From Toxoplasma gondii ME49 (taxonomy: Eukaryota > Apicomplexa > Conoidasida > Eucoccidiorida > Sarcocystidae): a DNA stretch of 64,000 bases. A program made the translations under genes and the position numbers. The notes below the pieces were generated by a model that was not told the origin of the DNA, did no database searches, and saw only the letters and a program-made list of their open reading frames with translations. Shown one piece after another: positions 19,514 to 31,753 of this stretch; the stretch's first letter is position 1, and every line of letters begins with the position of its first letter. Location: the NCBI RefSeq assembly GCF_000006565.2, contig NC_031478.1, positions 5,728,212-5,792,211 of the forward strand, given 5' to 3'.

Positions 19514-22500
19514 CTTGGCGGCAACGGAGAAACGCAAAAGCGTGGAACGAAGCGCGAGGACGCTCCGCGAAAAAAGGCTACGGAGAAAAAAGAAAACCAG
19601 ATCCCCTGCAAGCGAATATGCGTAGGTGGCTGTGTGAGTGTGTGTGTTTGTGGTGGAAAGAGAGGAGGCCGGGAGGGACGGACGCGGAAGCGAGAGACGA
19701 CAGAAGAAAAGAGCAGGACGACTCTCTCAGAGAGACGCGCCTTTCGGAGGGTCCGAGCGTCTACGTCGACCTCGAGAGCGGCGCGCAGCAAAGGGGGGCA
19801 GAGCGAGGGCAGGAAAACCAGTCTGAAAATCTCAAAAAGTCCGGACCAGCAGGTGCGCCGAGAGTTCCCGAGGTTTTCTCAGGAAAACTCAGGCGAGAAC
19901 TATCTGGGCGCGGCCAAGCGAGGAGGAGAAACAGAGATGGAAGAAGGAGCGCAGAGAAAGGGTGAAAAAGAGAGGAAGAGAGAATCCGAAAAAAGAAGTT
20001 CGCTTCTCGCGCGTTTCCTGGGAGGGGAGAAAAGTTGGGAAAAGGGAGCGAATCTACGGCAAAAAACAACGCGACACACCAGAGAAAGACTTTTCGACAC
20101 ACAAACGGCGCTACGAGAGAGAAAGGCAAGGCGGCGCTTTTCGCGAGTTTTTTCCCCAGGCCGCCCACCACTCGCCCCTCCTCCTCGTCTTCGGTCTCAA
20201 CCGCGCAAGTGTCTTCTCTCCGCGCCGCGCCGAGCTCCATCATGCATGCTCATGCTCTCCTTTCTCAGCTTCAGAGAGTTAAGCCTCCAGATTCTCGAGC
20301 GTCTCGGTTTTCAAGTGGTGTAAACGACAGGCAGACGTCAGAGAAAAGCAAAAGAGACGAGTCAAAAAGGTGGTAAGTTTCGAAAGAACACCCCAAGCCT
20401 CCCTCACCTCTCTCACTCCTGCCTCCGTGTGTGACGCATGCGACTCGATATCGGTTTCCTTCTCCCCTCTACGACCTCTCTCTCTCTGTCTCTCTCGATC
20501 TTCTCTCTCCTCTTCGTCTTCTGAAAACCTTCTCGCCTCTGTTTTCTCTTCTCGCTGTCCCCTGCTCTCTCTTAACGCCGCATCGAAAACCGCCCTCCCT
20601 TCCGCTGCCGGGGCAGGGAGGCGACCTGCCCTCCCTCAGCTCTCAGCTGCTGCGCCTGCATTTTCTGCCTTCCCCTCTTTGTGCTCCTCTCCTTCCCTCG
20701 TCTCTGCATTTTCCCTTCTCTGCCCTCTCGCCGTTCTCGCTCTTCTTGCCTCGGCATGGTGCGGTCGCGTCTCTGCGTCTGGCGCTCGCTGCCTCCGAGC
20801 CGGTTTCCGCGTCCGCGGCGGAGACGCAGCGAGACACGCGACTTCCACCCGCAGATAAGCCGAAGGACCTGAGGCGACAGCCTCGTAGCAGAGAGAGGGG
20901 AGCTCGAGAGAAGAAACAGGGTCACTCTCATTTGCTTCCTCCAGACAGAGTTTGAGGTGCCATACACACTTTACTTCGTACTGCAGAAAAGGAAGAGGCG
21001 TTGGAGAGGAGGCTGTCTACCAGCCAAGAGGGAGAAGAGAAACAGAGAACCAGCTGTAGGATGAGAGACGAACAGAGACACTTTGTCTTTTTTTCTGCAC
21101 CTCTCTCGCTTCGTAGAGGCGACGAAGAACTGGTGCTAACTTCGGAAACAGAAAAGCAGAAGAAAGTTGAGAGAACGCGGTGTTTTTTCTGTTTTCTAAC
21201 TCGGATAACACACAAACTCCAGTCTGTGTCTGCAATAGGAAATATCGGCTGCGATCTCGCCTCACTCCGGTCCTTGACCTCTACACCCCCTCATTCGTCC
21301 TTGAAATAAACACTCCACTTCTCTCTGCCTGCCTCTCGTCGCTCGACTCTTATTTTGAGTCTCTCACACGACGTTCTCAGATATCTTGCGCTCCACCTCT
21401 GTCGACATCTCTCCTCTTGTTTCTCTACGTCTGTTTCTCTCTCTTTTCCTCCATTCCTCCTTCCTTTCGAACTCTTTCTCTCTGCTCCTCTAGCTCCTTT
21501 CTCTCTCGTGTAAATTCTCCGTGGTAATGCCCCTGTGTCGCTTCGTTCTTGAGCGGTCCAACACAGTTTGAGGGCCACCAGAGTGAGATTTCGTCTCTGC
21601 TTGGAACTGGAAAAAAAGGGAGTAGCAGTCCTCTGCATCCATTAGCCATTCAAAGACTCCTCCCCCCAGCTTAGAACGTAGACGAAAGGGAAAAGCTCCC
21701 TCCCATCCATCACACATTTGAGAATCTCTTCTCTCAGTTCACAGCTCGGAAGAGAATCTCCTTCGAGTTATCAGACGTTGAGGACTTCTTATCGGAGTTT
21801 ACACACGAAAAAGAGGAACTTTTTCCTGTGTATGCACAAGTTCCTTTGGAGGTGGGTCTAGACTCTTCGTCAGCGAAGAGCAGGGAGGGAACGGGAAGGA
21901 AAAGAAGGAACGCAACCGAAAAAATCGGAGAGAAACTGAAGGGAAGAGTCGCGGCAAAACGAGGAGCACCAAGGGAAAAGACAGGGAGAAAAGAAATGCG
22001 GAGAGAGGAAAGAAAAGGTGTCTCGACACCACGAGGAAAAGAGAGACGAAACGATGCCACCCGGCGCATCCCCTTCGCCGTCAGTGCGCAGAACGAGGAC
22101 GGAGAAAAGGTCGGAATTTTTGCGGGAGAAAACAAGAAAGGCATTCCCAGCCACTGGAAGGAACATGTGCCATGATGATTACCACTGGAACTTCGGCTTC
22201 GCCTTTCCCTTTCTCTCGCGACTCTCTCGTTGCCTGTAAACTCTCTCCTCACTCGCCGCTTCAGACACACGCGGCAAGCGCCCCCTCAACCCCGCCATGC
22301 AGCCTCCCCTTCTGCGTTTTTCTCTCCGGTGCCCGCAGGTGCTGGCCTCTCTCGCTTCCTCTTCTCTCTCTCTTCTCTCTCTCTTCTCTCTCTTCTCTCT
22401 CTCTTCTCTCTCTCTTCTCTATCTCTTCTCTCTCTCGCTTTCTCTTCCCTCTCTCTTCTCTTTCTTCTCTCTCTCTTCTCTCTCTCTTCTCTCTCTTCTC

Positions 22501-23019
22501 TCTCTCTCGCTTCTCTCTTTGCTCTCTCTTCTCTCCTCGGACGTTGCACGGTGCATGCGCTTTGGGTGTGTCGCGGCTCCACGGCCAATGCGGAGAGTCG
22601 CAAGGCGAAGCGAGGAGCGAAGGCGACGAAGTGGTTGAGGACCGGCCGCGGTCAAGAGGTGTGGAACGATCGCTCCTGAGAAGAAGCAACCCCGCATGAC
22701 GACCGGGAGAAAAAAGGAAAAACTTGGGGAAAGTCTTGAAGGAGAAGCGAGAAGAGACGACAGGGAGCGGAGCAAGAGAGACTGTCCGGTCTGGCTGGCA
22801 AAGAATGGAGGCGAGGACGAAGGACAAGGACAAGAACCAAGGACCCGCAAAGAGGGAAAACAAGAAGCAGCTGAAGCGAGAGAAGAAAGCAAGAAGAAGA
22901 GCAATACAGAGAAAACGGACAACCAAAGGAGGGAGACTGCGCGCCTCTCCTTCCCTGCGATTCCTTCCTCTCAACGAATCTCTTTTCTTGTTTTTCGACT
23001 TTCCCCGCGTTTCACACAG
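19514..23019. other. Intergenic between SPP 5' end and RAP gene 3' end
   Basis: About 3.5 kb holding the SPP promoter side and the 3' UTR of the RAP gene. Strongly strand-asymmetric: purine-rich to about 20.1 kb, then CT-rich, with a dense CT tract at 22347-22538. Long frames here are low-complexity Ser/Leu/Arg/Glu translations. No gene recognised. Confidence 0.5.
22347..22538. repeat. Polypyrimidine (CTCTTCT)n tract
   Basis: About 190 bp of almost pure C/T with a CTCTCTTCT-like unit on the plus strand. Confidence 0.9.
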
Positions 23020-26000
23020 CTACATCCTTACCAAAATGTGAGCCACTTGCTCGCGTCGCCTTCCCGTTTCCTCTGCATCTTCCGCCAGCTGTCTCTGCCC
23101 TCTCCCGCTCTCTCCTTTCCAGCTCCACTCCGACTCGAAGAGACACCCCACACGCCAGCCCTGCCGCTCCAACAACAAACGCAGAAAACGAAAAGCGCCG
23201 GGAAGAGGAGAAGCAGAGCAAGAATGAGAAGAAGACGAAAGGCGCTTGAGATCGACCGTGAGGAGTTCGTGGCATCGAGGGATAAGCAGCAGAGCGTATC
23301 GCGGAGAGTCCGAGCAATCGTTTGTGGGCTGCAGGTGCAGGAAATAGAGGCCTCGTTGCCTGTCTGTCACGCGGTGTACGTCCACGCCGAAGCTGCAGGG
23401 CAAGAAAGAACAGAGAGCAGGAGAGAAATGCAGCGACAAGGAGCCGAGCGAAAAATGCAGACCAGACCGCACAGGAAAGATAGGAAGAGAGAAAACAGCA
23501 GACAGATTATGAACGAGAACAAGAAAGAGAACAAGAGAGAGAACAAGAGAGAGAACACTAAAGAGGACAAAAGGGAGAGGTCAAGGCACAAGAGGAGATC
23601 AAGGGATAGAGAGGACAAGGTACCGAGCAAGAGAACTACCACGAGACAGACGGAGACATCAAGTTGTGTTTGGTCGCTGACTCGTCGAACTGCGCGAGAA
23701 CGTCTTCGATCCAGAGCGACGCTGGTTCGGGTGCGAACATGCGCGCCACCGCTTCGACGCAAGTTTCGTTGTTGACGACGCAGTTGAGGGCCTCGGCCAG
23801 TTCAGGCGAGAAAGGAGATTTCCCGCTCGCGTCTGGAACAGAAGACTTGAAGAAAGCCGGACGCATCTGAGCCGCCAGGGTCCGACCCCGAGAGACCGAC
23901 AGAAGCGAAGACGACAGAGACAGAGGAGACGCTGGGGAGGAAAAAAACTTTAGGAAGCTCGCGACCTGAAGAGGAGGGAGCAAGCAGAGCACAACGAGTG
24001 CAGAAACTCCAGCGGAGGAGACATCTCAAGTGCAAAGGGTACAGGTAGAGAACCCAAGACACACACAGATAAAGGGATTGACATAAAAATGTATTTATAG
24101 ATTTCTACGGCGATCTAACACCAGACCGTCGCAGTCACAGAGAGATCTACTGAGTCACAGTGAGTCAATCCACCTACAGACATATACATATATATATATA
24201 TATATGCAGTGCTGTAGAAGTCACATCGACAAGCATGACTACGCACCCAGACGGGGGTGGTGTCTGCGCATTCGTCCTAGAGGAATGTAAACCCTGACTC
24301 CACATGAATGTTCTTGTATTTAGAACTCGAGTGTCTGTGGCTCGCGGGGGTACGTCGCGACGCTCCGTTGTTGCACAGTTCTTCCTGTTCCCCTTCTTTT
24401 ACCTGGAAGAGCCGTACGAAAGTTCCACGCTTCCATGCGCTTCGCGTCGTTCGCGTTTTGCGGGGGGCAGACGCCGCCGACTGCAGGCTGCGTTCGCCCA
24501 AAAGCGCGAAGGAGAACGAAGGAAAGGCAATGTGACAGAGCTGGAGGAAGGCAGGCGAGTCCCCAAAGCCGGAGAGACAGAGGGCCTCCAGAAAGTGCAG
24601 AAAAAGATCCGCAGAGTAAAACTGAGGCGTCAACGTGTAGACGCCAGAGAAGGAAAACGCAGCGAAACGGCTTCCTTCCTCAACGTCTCTCTCTTCCTTC
24701 TCGACACTCGCTGAAGCGGAAGCAAACGAGACAGAAGAGGAGGAGGAAGAGGAAGAAGAGGAAGAAGAAGGAATATTCTCGACGAGAGAAGAGAACACCT
24801 GAGAGGAGAGAGAGAGGTCGAAGCAAGCGAGACCACAGACGGAACATCGGCGTTGTTATTTGTCTGCGATGGTTAATCGTGCGAAACAGAGAGACATGCA
24901 GACCGTGTCTCTTCGACGTTTCATCTCTCTCGAGTAAAATCTGAGAGTTTTGCCTCAAGCCTCCTGCCGAGCAGTGCCACTCATCGAACAGAGACGGGAA
25001 AACATTCTTGCATGCAGACGCTTGCCTGCGTCTCCACATCAAACGAATGCGCGACTGAATGCATGCAGGTGCAACCGCAGTCTGCAAGTGAGCACTCGAA
25101 TCTTCAGCAGGAATATGCTTGCTTCGTAAAGAAGTGTATAGAGCGGTATAGAACTAGAGAGTTACAGAGATATGGAGACACAGATGGAGAGAAATTGAAG
25201 AGTCACACCAAGCCGCTGAGAGGGAGGGCGCACGAGAGCGTTCGACAGGAAGAGCGAGCTCAGCGCAAGATCGAACTGCACAGGGCGCTGAAACGGCCGA
25301 CACGACGAGATTGCTGAAGGCGCAAAATAGGTGGAATCACACAAACAGGTAGTCGACGCAACTCCGGAAAAGCGAAACCTACTTCTTTCCTCGAATGTTC
25401 CATGGCCTCTTACCTTGCCCAGGAGGGATCGGTGCCCGGCAAAATCGTAGAAAGGCGAGGCGCGCGCGATCAGCTGGATTGCCGTCGACAGACGCAAGAA
25501 ATCCTTGCGAACCGCGTTGTCCTCACCTTCCTTTTCTCCCTCCGTCTGCTCCTTCACTGCAGCCTTGCCCGTCACTCCGCCGAAAGACGAAGAGGAAGAA
25601 GGAGAAGACGAAGAAGGAAGAGAAGAAGAAGAAGGCGCGGCTGGCGACGAAGACGCGTTCCACTCACCGTGGAGTTCTGTGAAGTCGAAAATGGTTTTCC
25701 AGATTTCTGCGAGAACACCGGAGAGACGAACCGCAGCGGTGGAGGGGAAGAGGGGAATCGTGGAGAGGGGAAGAACGCGCGTTTTTGCGAAGGAGAGAGA
25801 AGCTCGCCTCACAGAGAAGCACATAGACAAGTTGTCTTTTATCGATTGCACTCCCCCCCCCCAGCCATTTTGCATGTCTTCGTCCGCTTGAATGGCTAAA
25901 ACAGCGGGTGGACGCAAACTAGGGAGGGTCCCGCGAATAGCTCAGACTAACAAAAAAGCTCGAGAAGCATGTCTAAGGGAAGCGTTCTTCCTTTGCTGCA

Positions 26001-29000
26001 TGCACCTGCAAACGCATTTGCGCTTCCTCGTCGGACTCACCTTTTTCTCCACACCGACGGGCACCCAGCAGTGCCACAGCCTTCCAAAGCGCCTTAACGA
26101 AGTCCTGGAAATCTTGTCCTATCTCTGAGGTAGAGCAATTTGACAGCGGAGAAGAAAGAGCAGCAGAAGCAGCTGCGGAGGAAGGAGACAACGAAGACGA
26201 AGGAAAAGAAGTCGACGAAGAAAGAGAAGAAAGAGAAGAAAGAGAAGAAGGCACGAGGTGTTGTTGCCGGACAGAGATTTCCTCTCTCAGACGGGCGACG
26301 AAGTAGAGACAGAGTCGGTTGCTGAGCTCCGCTGCCTGGTCCTGGAAGCCAAGTCAAGAAAGCAGAAGACGCACGGGAGAAGTGAGAACGAGGTGAGAAC
26401 GGAGGCTGAAGACGAGAAGCGATAGACAGAAACGCAAGAGAAAAAACGACGCGTGAAGAAGTGGAACGGAGAGAACCTGCGCGCCGATGCAGCGAGCAGA
26501 GGACGCACAAAGAGAGAGAGAAGGGGGAAGACAAAAGAAAAGGAAAGAACAAAGACAACAGGGGGAAACAGTGAAAAAACGAGGAAGAGAAAAGACAGAA
26601 AATACGGGAAGAAAAAGGTGGAGGAAGACGCACAGCGTTTTCGCCGAGCAAAGGAGAAGAAAAGTTGAAGAAGCCGCGGTCTTCCGTCAAAAAAATGAGT
26701 TGAAGAACGGCACTGAGAGGCGGCGGCGCGCTCCTCGTATTCTGAGCCTCGTCCTGAAAGAAACAAGAGACAAAAAACACGAAGAACAGGAGATTCTTCC
26801 ACGAGGAGAGAAACCTGGACACCCTCTAAGTCTGTTCCGAGAAGAAAGAGCGAGAAAGAGACAGAAAACATGCACACACACAAACACAAAAACAACGACA
26901 GGAGAGAGGAAGAAAGAAGAGGAAACACATACGGTCAGAGAGAGAGAGACAGAGAAAGAGACAGAGACAAACAAGTAGAGATAGATAAAGGTCGATTGAG
27001 ATAGAGAGACAGAGACAGAAAGAAAGGTAGATGGAGAGATAGACAGATAGAGAGAGAGCAAGAGAGGAACACACAGAGAGTGATAGACCGGGTGATAGAG
27101 AGAGAGATAAACGCAGGAAAAAAACGACAAACACAGGGGAGAAGCTCTTTCTGTTTCTCTCCTCCTTTTCAGAGAAGCGAGAGATCGTAAGGAGAGGGCC
27201 AAAGCAGAGGGAAAGAGAAGAAATCGGGAAAAAGCGTACCAAGGCGCATGCAATAAGGCGAAGGGTCAATCCGGGCGATGCGTCAGAAAGTCGCAGATCG
27301 AAGGCAGCCTTGCACAGTCGCAGCAGCTCCTCAAATTTCGGCGCAAACTTTCCCAGAGGAATCTAAAAGAAGAAGCAGAAGGAAGACGAGAGTCCAGCGG
27401 CTCGTGACACACGGAACAGACCGACATGCAGCTGCATGCTAAAGATGACAGACACCATAAGGCCCAGAAGAAACCCGGACAGCAAGCGTAGAGAAGGAGA
27501 AAACACCGGGGCGAGGCCTAGAACGCACAACCATACGTCCTTACAGAGAAGGCAGGCAAGGCAGGCATGACGGAAGGCCTTCTCTCTTATGCGTCACCGA
27601 ATGTGTGCCGAGAAAACTCACATGCATATACACACACAGAGAGAACGGCGTACACATATGCATACATATGCATACATATATATATGTATATATATGCAAG
27701 CGTGTATCAACACTGTGAGGAAATAGATGCATATATATATATATATATATATATGGAGCGGGGTACGGATGGAGGCCGAATGAGCTGGTAGTGGATCCCA
27801 ATCCATCTTTGTCTTCTTTCTCTTGTGTATTTCGCCGTTCGTTATCTCACTGCTCTGTTTCCGGTTTCGCGTTTACCTCTTGGAGGACGCAGCGGAAGAG
27901 AGACAGGACGAGGGACCGGTCGACGAGAGGCCCCGACGGAACTCCACGGAGGATGGCCAGCGCACTGAGGAGCTCACAAAACTGGAAAAGAGACAAGAAG
28001 GCGGAACGCAGTCGAACAGTGCGGGTTCTGCCAAGAAGTGACAAGCCTCGCGAGGCGTTCCCACCCCCTTTTCTTCTGGACATTGCCAAGGAGAACGAAA
28101 AAAACAGGAACCGACCGAGGTGAGCGTGGAACGCCGGAGAAATCAAAGTGCGTCGAGAAGCGACATATCGAGACGCCGCTACAGGTCGAGCAAAGCACAT
28201 TCTTCAAGCGAAGACGAGAGATAGAAAAGAGTAGGAACACACGAGAGACAGACGTCGGAGGAGAAGGAAGAGGACAAGCAGAGGAGACGGAGAAATCGAC
28301 ACACGGACAGGAGCAAAGAGCAAGAGGAGAGCTGAATCCATGGAAACAGAAGCACGAAGAAAACCGAGGGAGAAACCGAACTGTCTGAAAGTCCGGTAAG
28401 ACAGTCACTTTTTTGCTGAGAGACAAAAAACAGAGCACATGCATGCGTCACTAGCGAGGTCGACGCCGAGACGCAGAGAGGAAACATGCTGTCCTGGCAA
28501 AGCAGCAGCCGACGCCGGCAACTTCCGAAGCGCGGAAACGCAGAAAGCGCCCAGACTGACACAGATCGACGTCCGACACACTTTCAATAACTGTGAATCG
28601 AAAACCGGAAAGGTTCAACGTGAAACTCACCTCCGGACGAAACTTGGGATTTTCCTGCAACGCCACACGGACCGTTTCTTGCAGTTTCTTCACTTCCTGC
28701 TCTTCTCCCCGGAGTGCTTTTTTTTTCTCTCCCGAAGACGCAAGTGAGACAGACGAAGAAGATGGAGATGAGAACGAGGAAGGGGAGGAAGACGAGGAAG
28801 GGGAGGAAGACGAGGAAGGAAGGGAAGATGAAGATCGAGACGAGGAAGAGTTAAGACGGTCGTTTACTTCGTTTATGCTGTGCTGAGCAATGTGGATGAG
28901 CTGAGAAATGGTGTGTTTCAGATCGACAGCTCTGAGTTGCGGCAGCGCTGTAGGATCAGCCCTTTTGCTTCGCTTTTTTTCTCTCGGGCGCCGGGCCGAG

Positions 29001-31753
29001 TTGTCTCCTGTGGGGAACGCTGCGCCGTCGGCCGAGAGATTCTCGCGTTTCTGTTTCTTTCCTGCCTCGCGAAACGGCGGAGACAGCCGGGACGGTGGAG
29101 AGGACAAGGGCGGAAAGCCCCCAGACGGGGTGAACGCGTGAGTCTTCGCAACCGAGGACGGAGACGCCGGCGAAGCAAGGCTTCCGGCAGCCGGCCACCC
29201 TGCAGAAAAGAAAGGCGTGGCTGGAGGAGACAGGTGCCGAGACAGAAGCGGAGACTGATGAGGAGACAGGTAAGGAGACTGGTGAGGAGACTGGTGAGAA
29301 GACAGATGCGGAGACGGGTGAGGAGACTGGTGCGGGTCGTGCGCCAGGCAGGGACTGGGAGAAGAAGAGAAGGGGCGAGGAGAAGAAGAATGCGTCGGAG
29401 CAGGAGACGAAGGAGTTGAGGGATTCTTTTTGAGGGCAGGACTTTGCAGAGGAGGATGTGGGAAAGGAGGCGGCACACACGCTGGGTCTGGAAGCTTCGC
29501 TGTCTGCTTCGATTCGTCTTTCTCTGTGTCCCTCGTGTCCGGTTCGCGCTCCCTCTTCTCCTGACTGCCGCGGAAAATCTCCCGGTGTTGAAAGGCGAAG
29601 CGAGTCAGTAGCTGCTGCGGAAGCATTCCTGCTCCACCGACGACTACAGCGGGCGTGAGCAAGGCTTCCTCGCTGTCTCTCTCTGTCCTCGGCGTTCCAC
29701 TGCCTTCGGCTGCCGCCTGGCCACTTTCCTCGCACCCAGGCGGTCGCAGGAACTGCACTGAGGTCTCTTCTTCGTTCGGTCGACGCCAGAAAAAAGCGAA
29801 CGACAGACTGTCGATGGGGTGCGGAGGCGCGACCGAAGCCGGAGCGAATGAGGGCCCCCCACTTGGCGCGGGGCAGGAGACTCCCGAAGGCGACGAACGC
29901 GGCACAGCGGAGTGCTGAGCGAAGGACCCCAACGAAGGCAGGAACGAGCAGGCGACAGAAGAAGAGGACGGGAGGAAGTGAACGCGTCCCGGATGCCCTC
30001 TCCATGACGAGTTCCCCGCACGACTCGCAGGTGTCTCGTGGTCTGTCTCTTGTCGTTCTGTCTCTTGTCGTTCTGTCTCTTGTCGTTCTCTATCTTGCCG
30101 CTCCGTCTCTCGCCGGTTTGTCTGAGACCCTTCTGGGAAGTGTCGGGTGTCTTCCGGAGTGCTGGGCAGCGACGATCTGGCGCCTTGCGCCCGAGAGGCT
30201 GCTGCAATTGGGCGCTGCAGGGTCTGCATGCCTCTTCTCCTGGCGCCATCGAGGACGAACAGAGAAGAAGACGACAGACGAGAAGAAGGGGTGGGGAAAG
30301 AAGACGAGGTGGGCAGAGAAGGAGACTGGGAGAGAGACCGAGGCGACGAGACGGGGGCGCCACGAGGCGGAGAGAAGTGGATATGAGAAGTCGCAGGGCC
30401 CCTGGGAGACAGAAAAGAAATCTGCAAGCAAGCAGCCAGCCAAGGCGAACTGACGGGAGGGATGGACGCGGTAGAGGAAGAACATGCAGCGCAGGGTTGA
30501 AGCGCGTGCGGCAGGAGATACAGGAGGCAGAGGCAACTGGGCTGTCCTCCCTTCCCAGAGGGCGGAGGGAAGCAGATGAAACAAACCGAAGAAGACGAAG
30601 AAGACGCGAGGTCGAAAGCGGCAAGCTGCTCAGAGGCGCGGAAAGGCAAAAGCCCCCCAACTCGGTCTCCACATTCTGTAGTCAAAGCGGGAGGGCCGCG
30701 TTTGCGCGACCTCAGAGAAACTGGACGCAGAGGAAAGCAACGGGACAACGAGACAGAGGAAAAAGAGGCAGAGCATGCCGCCTCCGAAAGGAGAACTCTC
30801 CACGGTTTTCTCGAAGGAAACGGAGACGGCGACACGGATGACATGCAAGAGGGCAGAGTGCATGGGAGGAGCTTCAAGCGCAGACGCCGAGAAACGGGCG
30901 AATCTGAGGTGGAAAAGAAGGCGGGGGCATCTGAGGCTTGTGTCGTGGAACCTCCAGGTTTGTCTGCTGCAGTCGATGGCCTCTGTCGACGGGGAAGGCG
31001 CGGAGACAGGAACTCCGCGGAAGGCGGGAGGTGTCTCTCCTCCGTCGCGAGTTCGACTGTTGGTTTAAATCTTGAAGTTCTTTGTCTACCGGGTGGAGCC
31101 TCGGGGTCTGCAGCGGGCGAGCTCGAAGAGACGATGCCGGAAAGGCCGCATGACTTCACTGATGCTGAAGAACAGGCATCTCGCGGCACCGGCGAGGACG
31201 AAGAAGCGGGCGGCTGACAGGACGCGTCGCCGCATCGGCCTTTGACCGAATGAAAAGGAAGCAGGGGGCGCTGGCCCTGAGAGCAGGACGAGAAGGCGCG
31301 AGAGGAGGCGCGGCCGACTGCCTGCGTCCTCGTCACGCCTGCATTAAACGAAAGAAAAACACCTGAAAGGCGCGTGAGCTGGCGCCGGCGCCACAGCGTC
31401 GGGCTGAAGGGCATCCCGCACGCGTTGTCTCTGTGCAGACACCTCGCGATCTCATCCTCCGTGAGGAAGCGGCAGGCGGGTCTCTGTCCTCCTGTTGGTC
31501 GATATGCTTTTTCGCGGCGGACACTCTCGATTGCATGCGCTCGCGCACTGCCTCCCCAGCCGCTGGGGCTCCTGGATGGTCGCCAAGAGGCAGGCGCGGA
31601 AAAGGGAGCGTGGCCTGGCGTGGCCAGACCCACAGACGTCCCGCCTGCAGGCAACGACGCCCGATGTCCCGCGAGTGAAGACGCAGAAACTGAAGACCAA
31701 GACGAGAAGGTTGGGAGGGCGCGGGATGGAGAAGTTGACAAAAACGGTCGCAT
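23020..31753 (-). CDS. RAP-domain protein (probable organellar RNA-binding protein)
   Basis: Eight minus-strand exons join in phase: 28631-31753, 27877-27981, 27240-27362, 26041-26341, 25414-25706, 24403-24798, 23640-23965 and 23020-23392 (stop). They give about 1679 residues. The first ~950 are low complexity (Ser/Pro/Arg), with SPHQ and RQETE tandem repeats and poly-Ser. From QLRAVDLKHTISQLIHIAQ onward come helical-repeat-like segments (ELLSALAILRGVPSG; RLCKAAFDLRLSDASPGLTL), typical of RAP/heptatricopeptide proteins. The last exon resembles a RAP domain: a variable head, YALLLIPRCHELLTVD, then FLRLLLERQGWRVGCLFESEW. RAP proteins of apicomplexans mostly act in mitochondrial or plastid rRNA and mRNA processing. 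The start MRPFLSTSPSRALPTFSSW (Arg/Ser, no acidic residues) suits an organelle-targeting sequence. The domain call rests on pattern recognition only. Confidence 0.78.
26928..27115. repeat. Purine (GAGA/GACAGA)n tract in a RAP gene intron
   Basis: Long run of GAGAGACAGAGA-type repeats between exons 3 and 4. On the coding (minus) strand this is a polypyrimidine stretch. Confidence 0.85.
27673..27754. repeat. (TA)n microsatellite in a RAP gene intron
   Basis: TA runs with CATATG interruptions between exons 2 and 3 of the RAP gene. Confidence 0.85.
29227..29336 (-). repeat. Coding 12-bp tandem repeat (SPHQ-type)
   Basis: Degenerate GGAGACTGGTGA-like units, read on the minus strand as SPHQ/SPHL/SPYL, within exon 1 of the RAP gene. 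Confidence 0.8.
30041..30117 (-). repeat. Coding 15-bp tandem repeat (RQETE)
   Basis: TCTCTTGTCGTTCTG units on the plus strand, read on the minus strand as repeated RQETE, within exon 1 of the RAP gene. Confidence 0.8.

Noticed and set aside
20370..23775. Ser/Leu- or Arg/Glu-rich frames between SPP and the RAP gene
   Set aside because: Low-complexity translation of CT/GA-rich DNA; no start context, no splice pattern, no recognisable domain.
29227..30117. CRISPR-like or other regular repeat array
   Set aside because: The 12- and 15-bp repeats have no spacers, are in frame and encode peptide repeats; the organism is a eukaryote.
28956..30841. Long open frames of 200-350 codons on both strands inside the RAP gene first exon
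   Set aside because: They are shadows of the Ser/Pro/Arg-rich coding sequence. They lack family similarity and splice context, while the 1100-codon minus-strand frame connects in phase to seven further exons.
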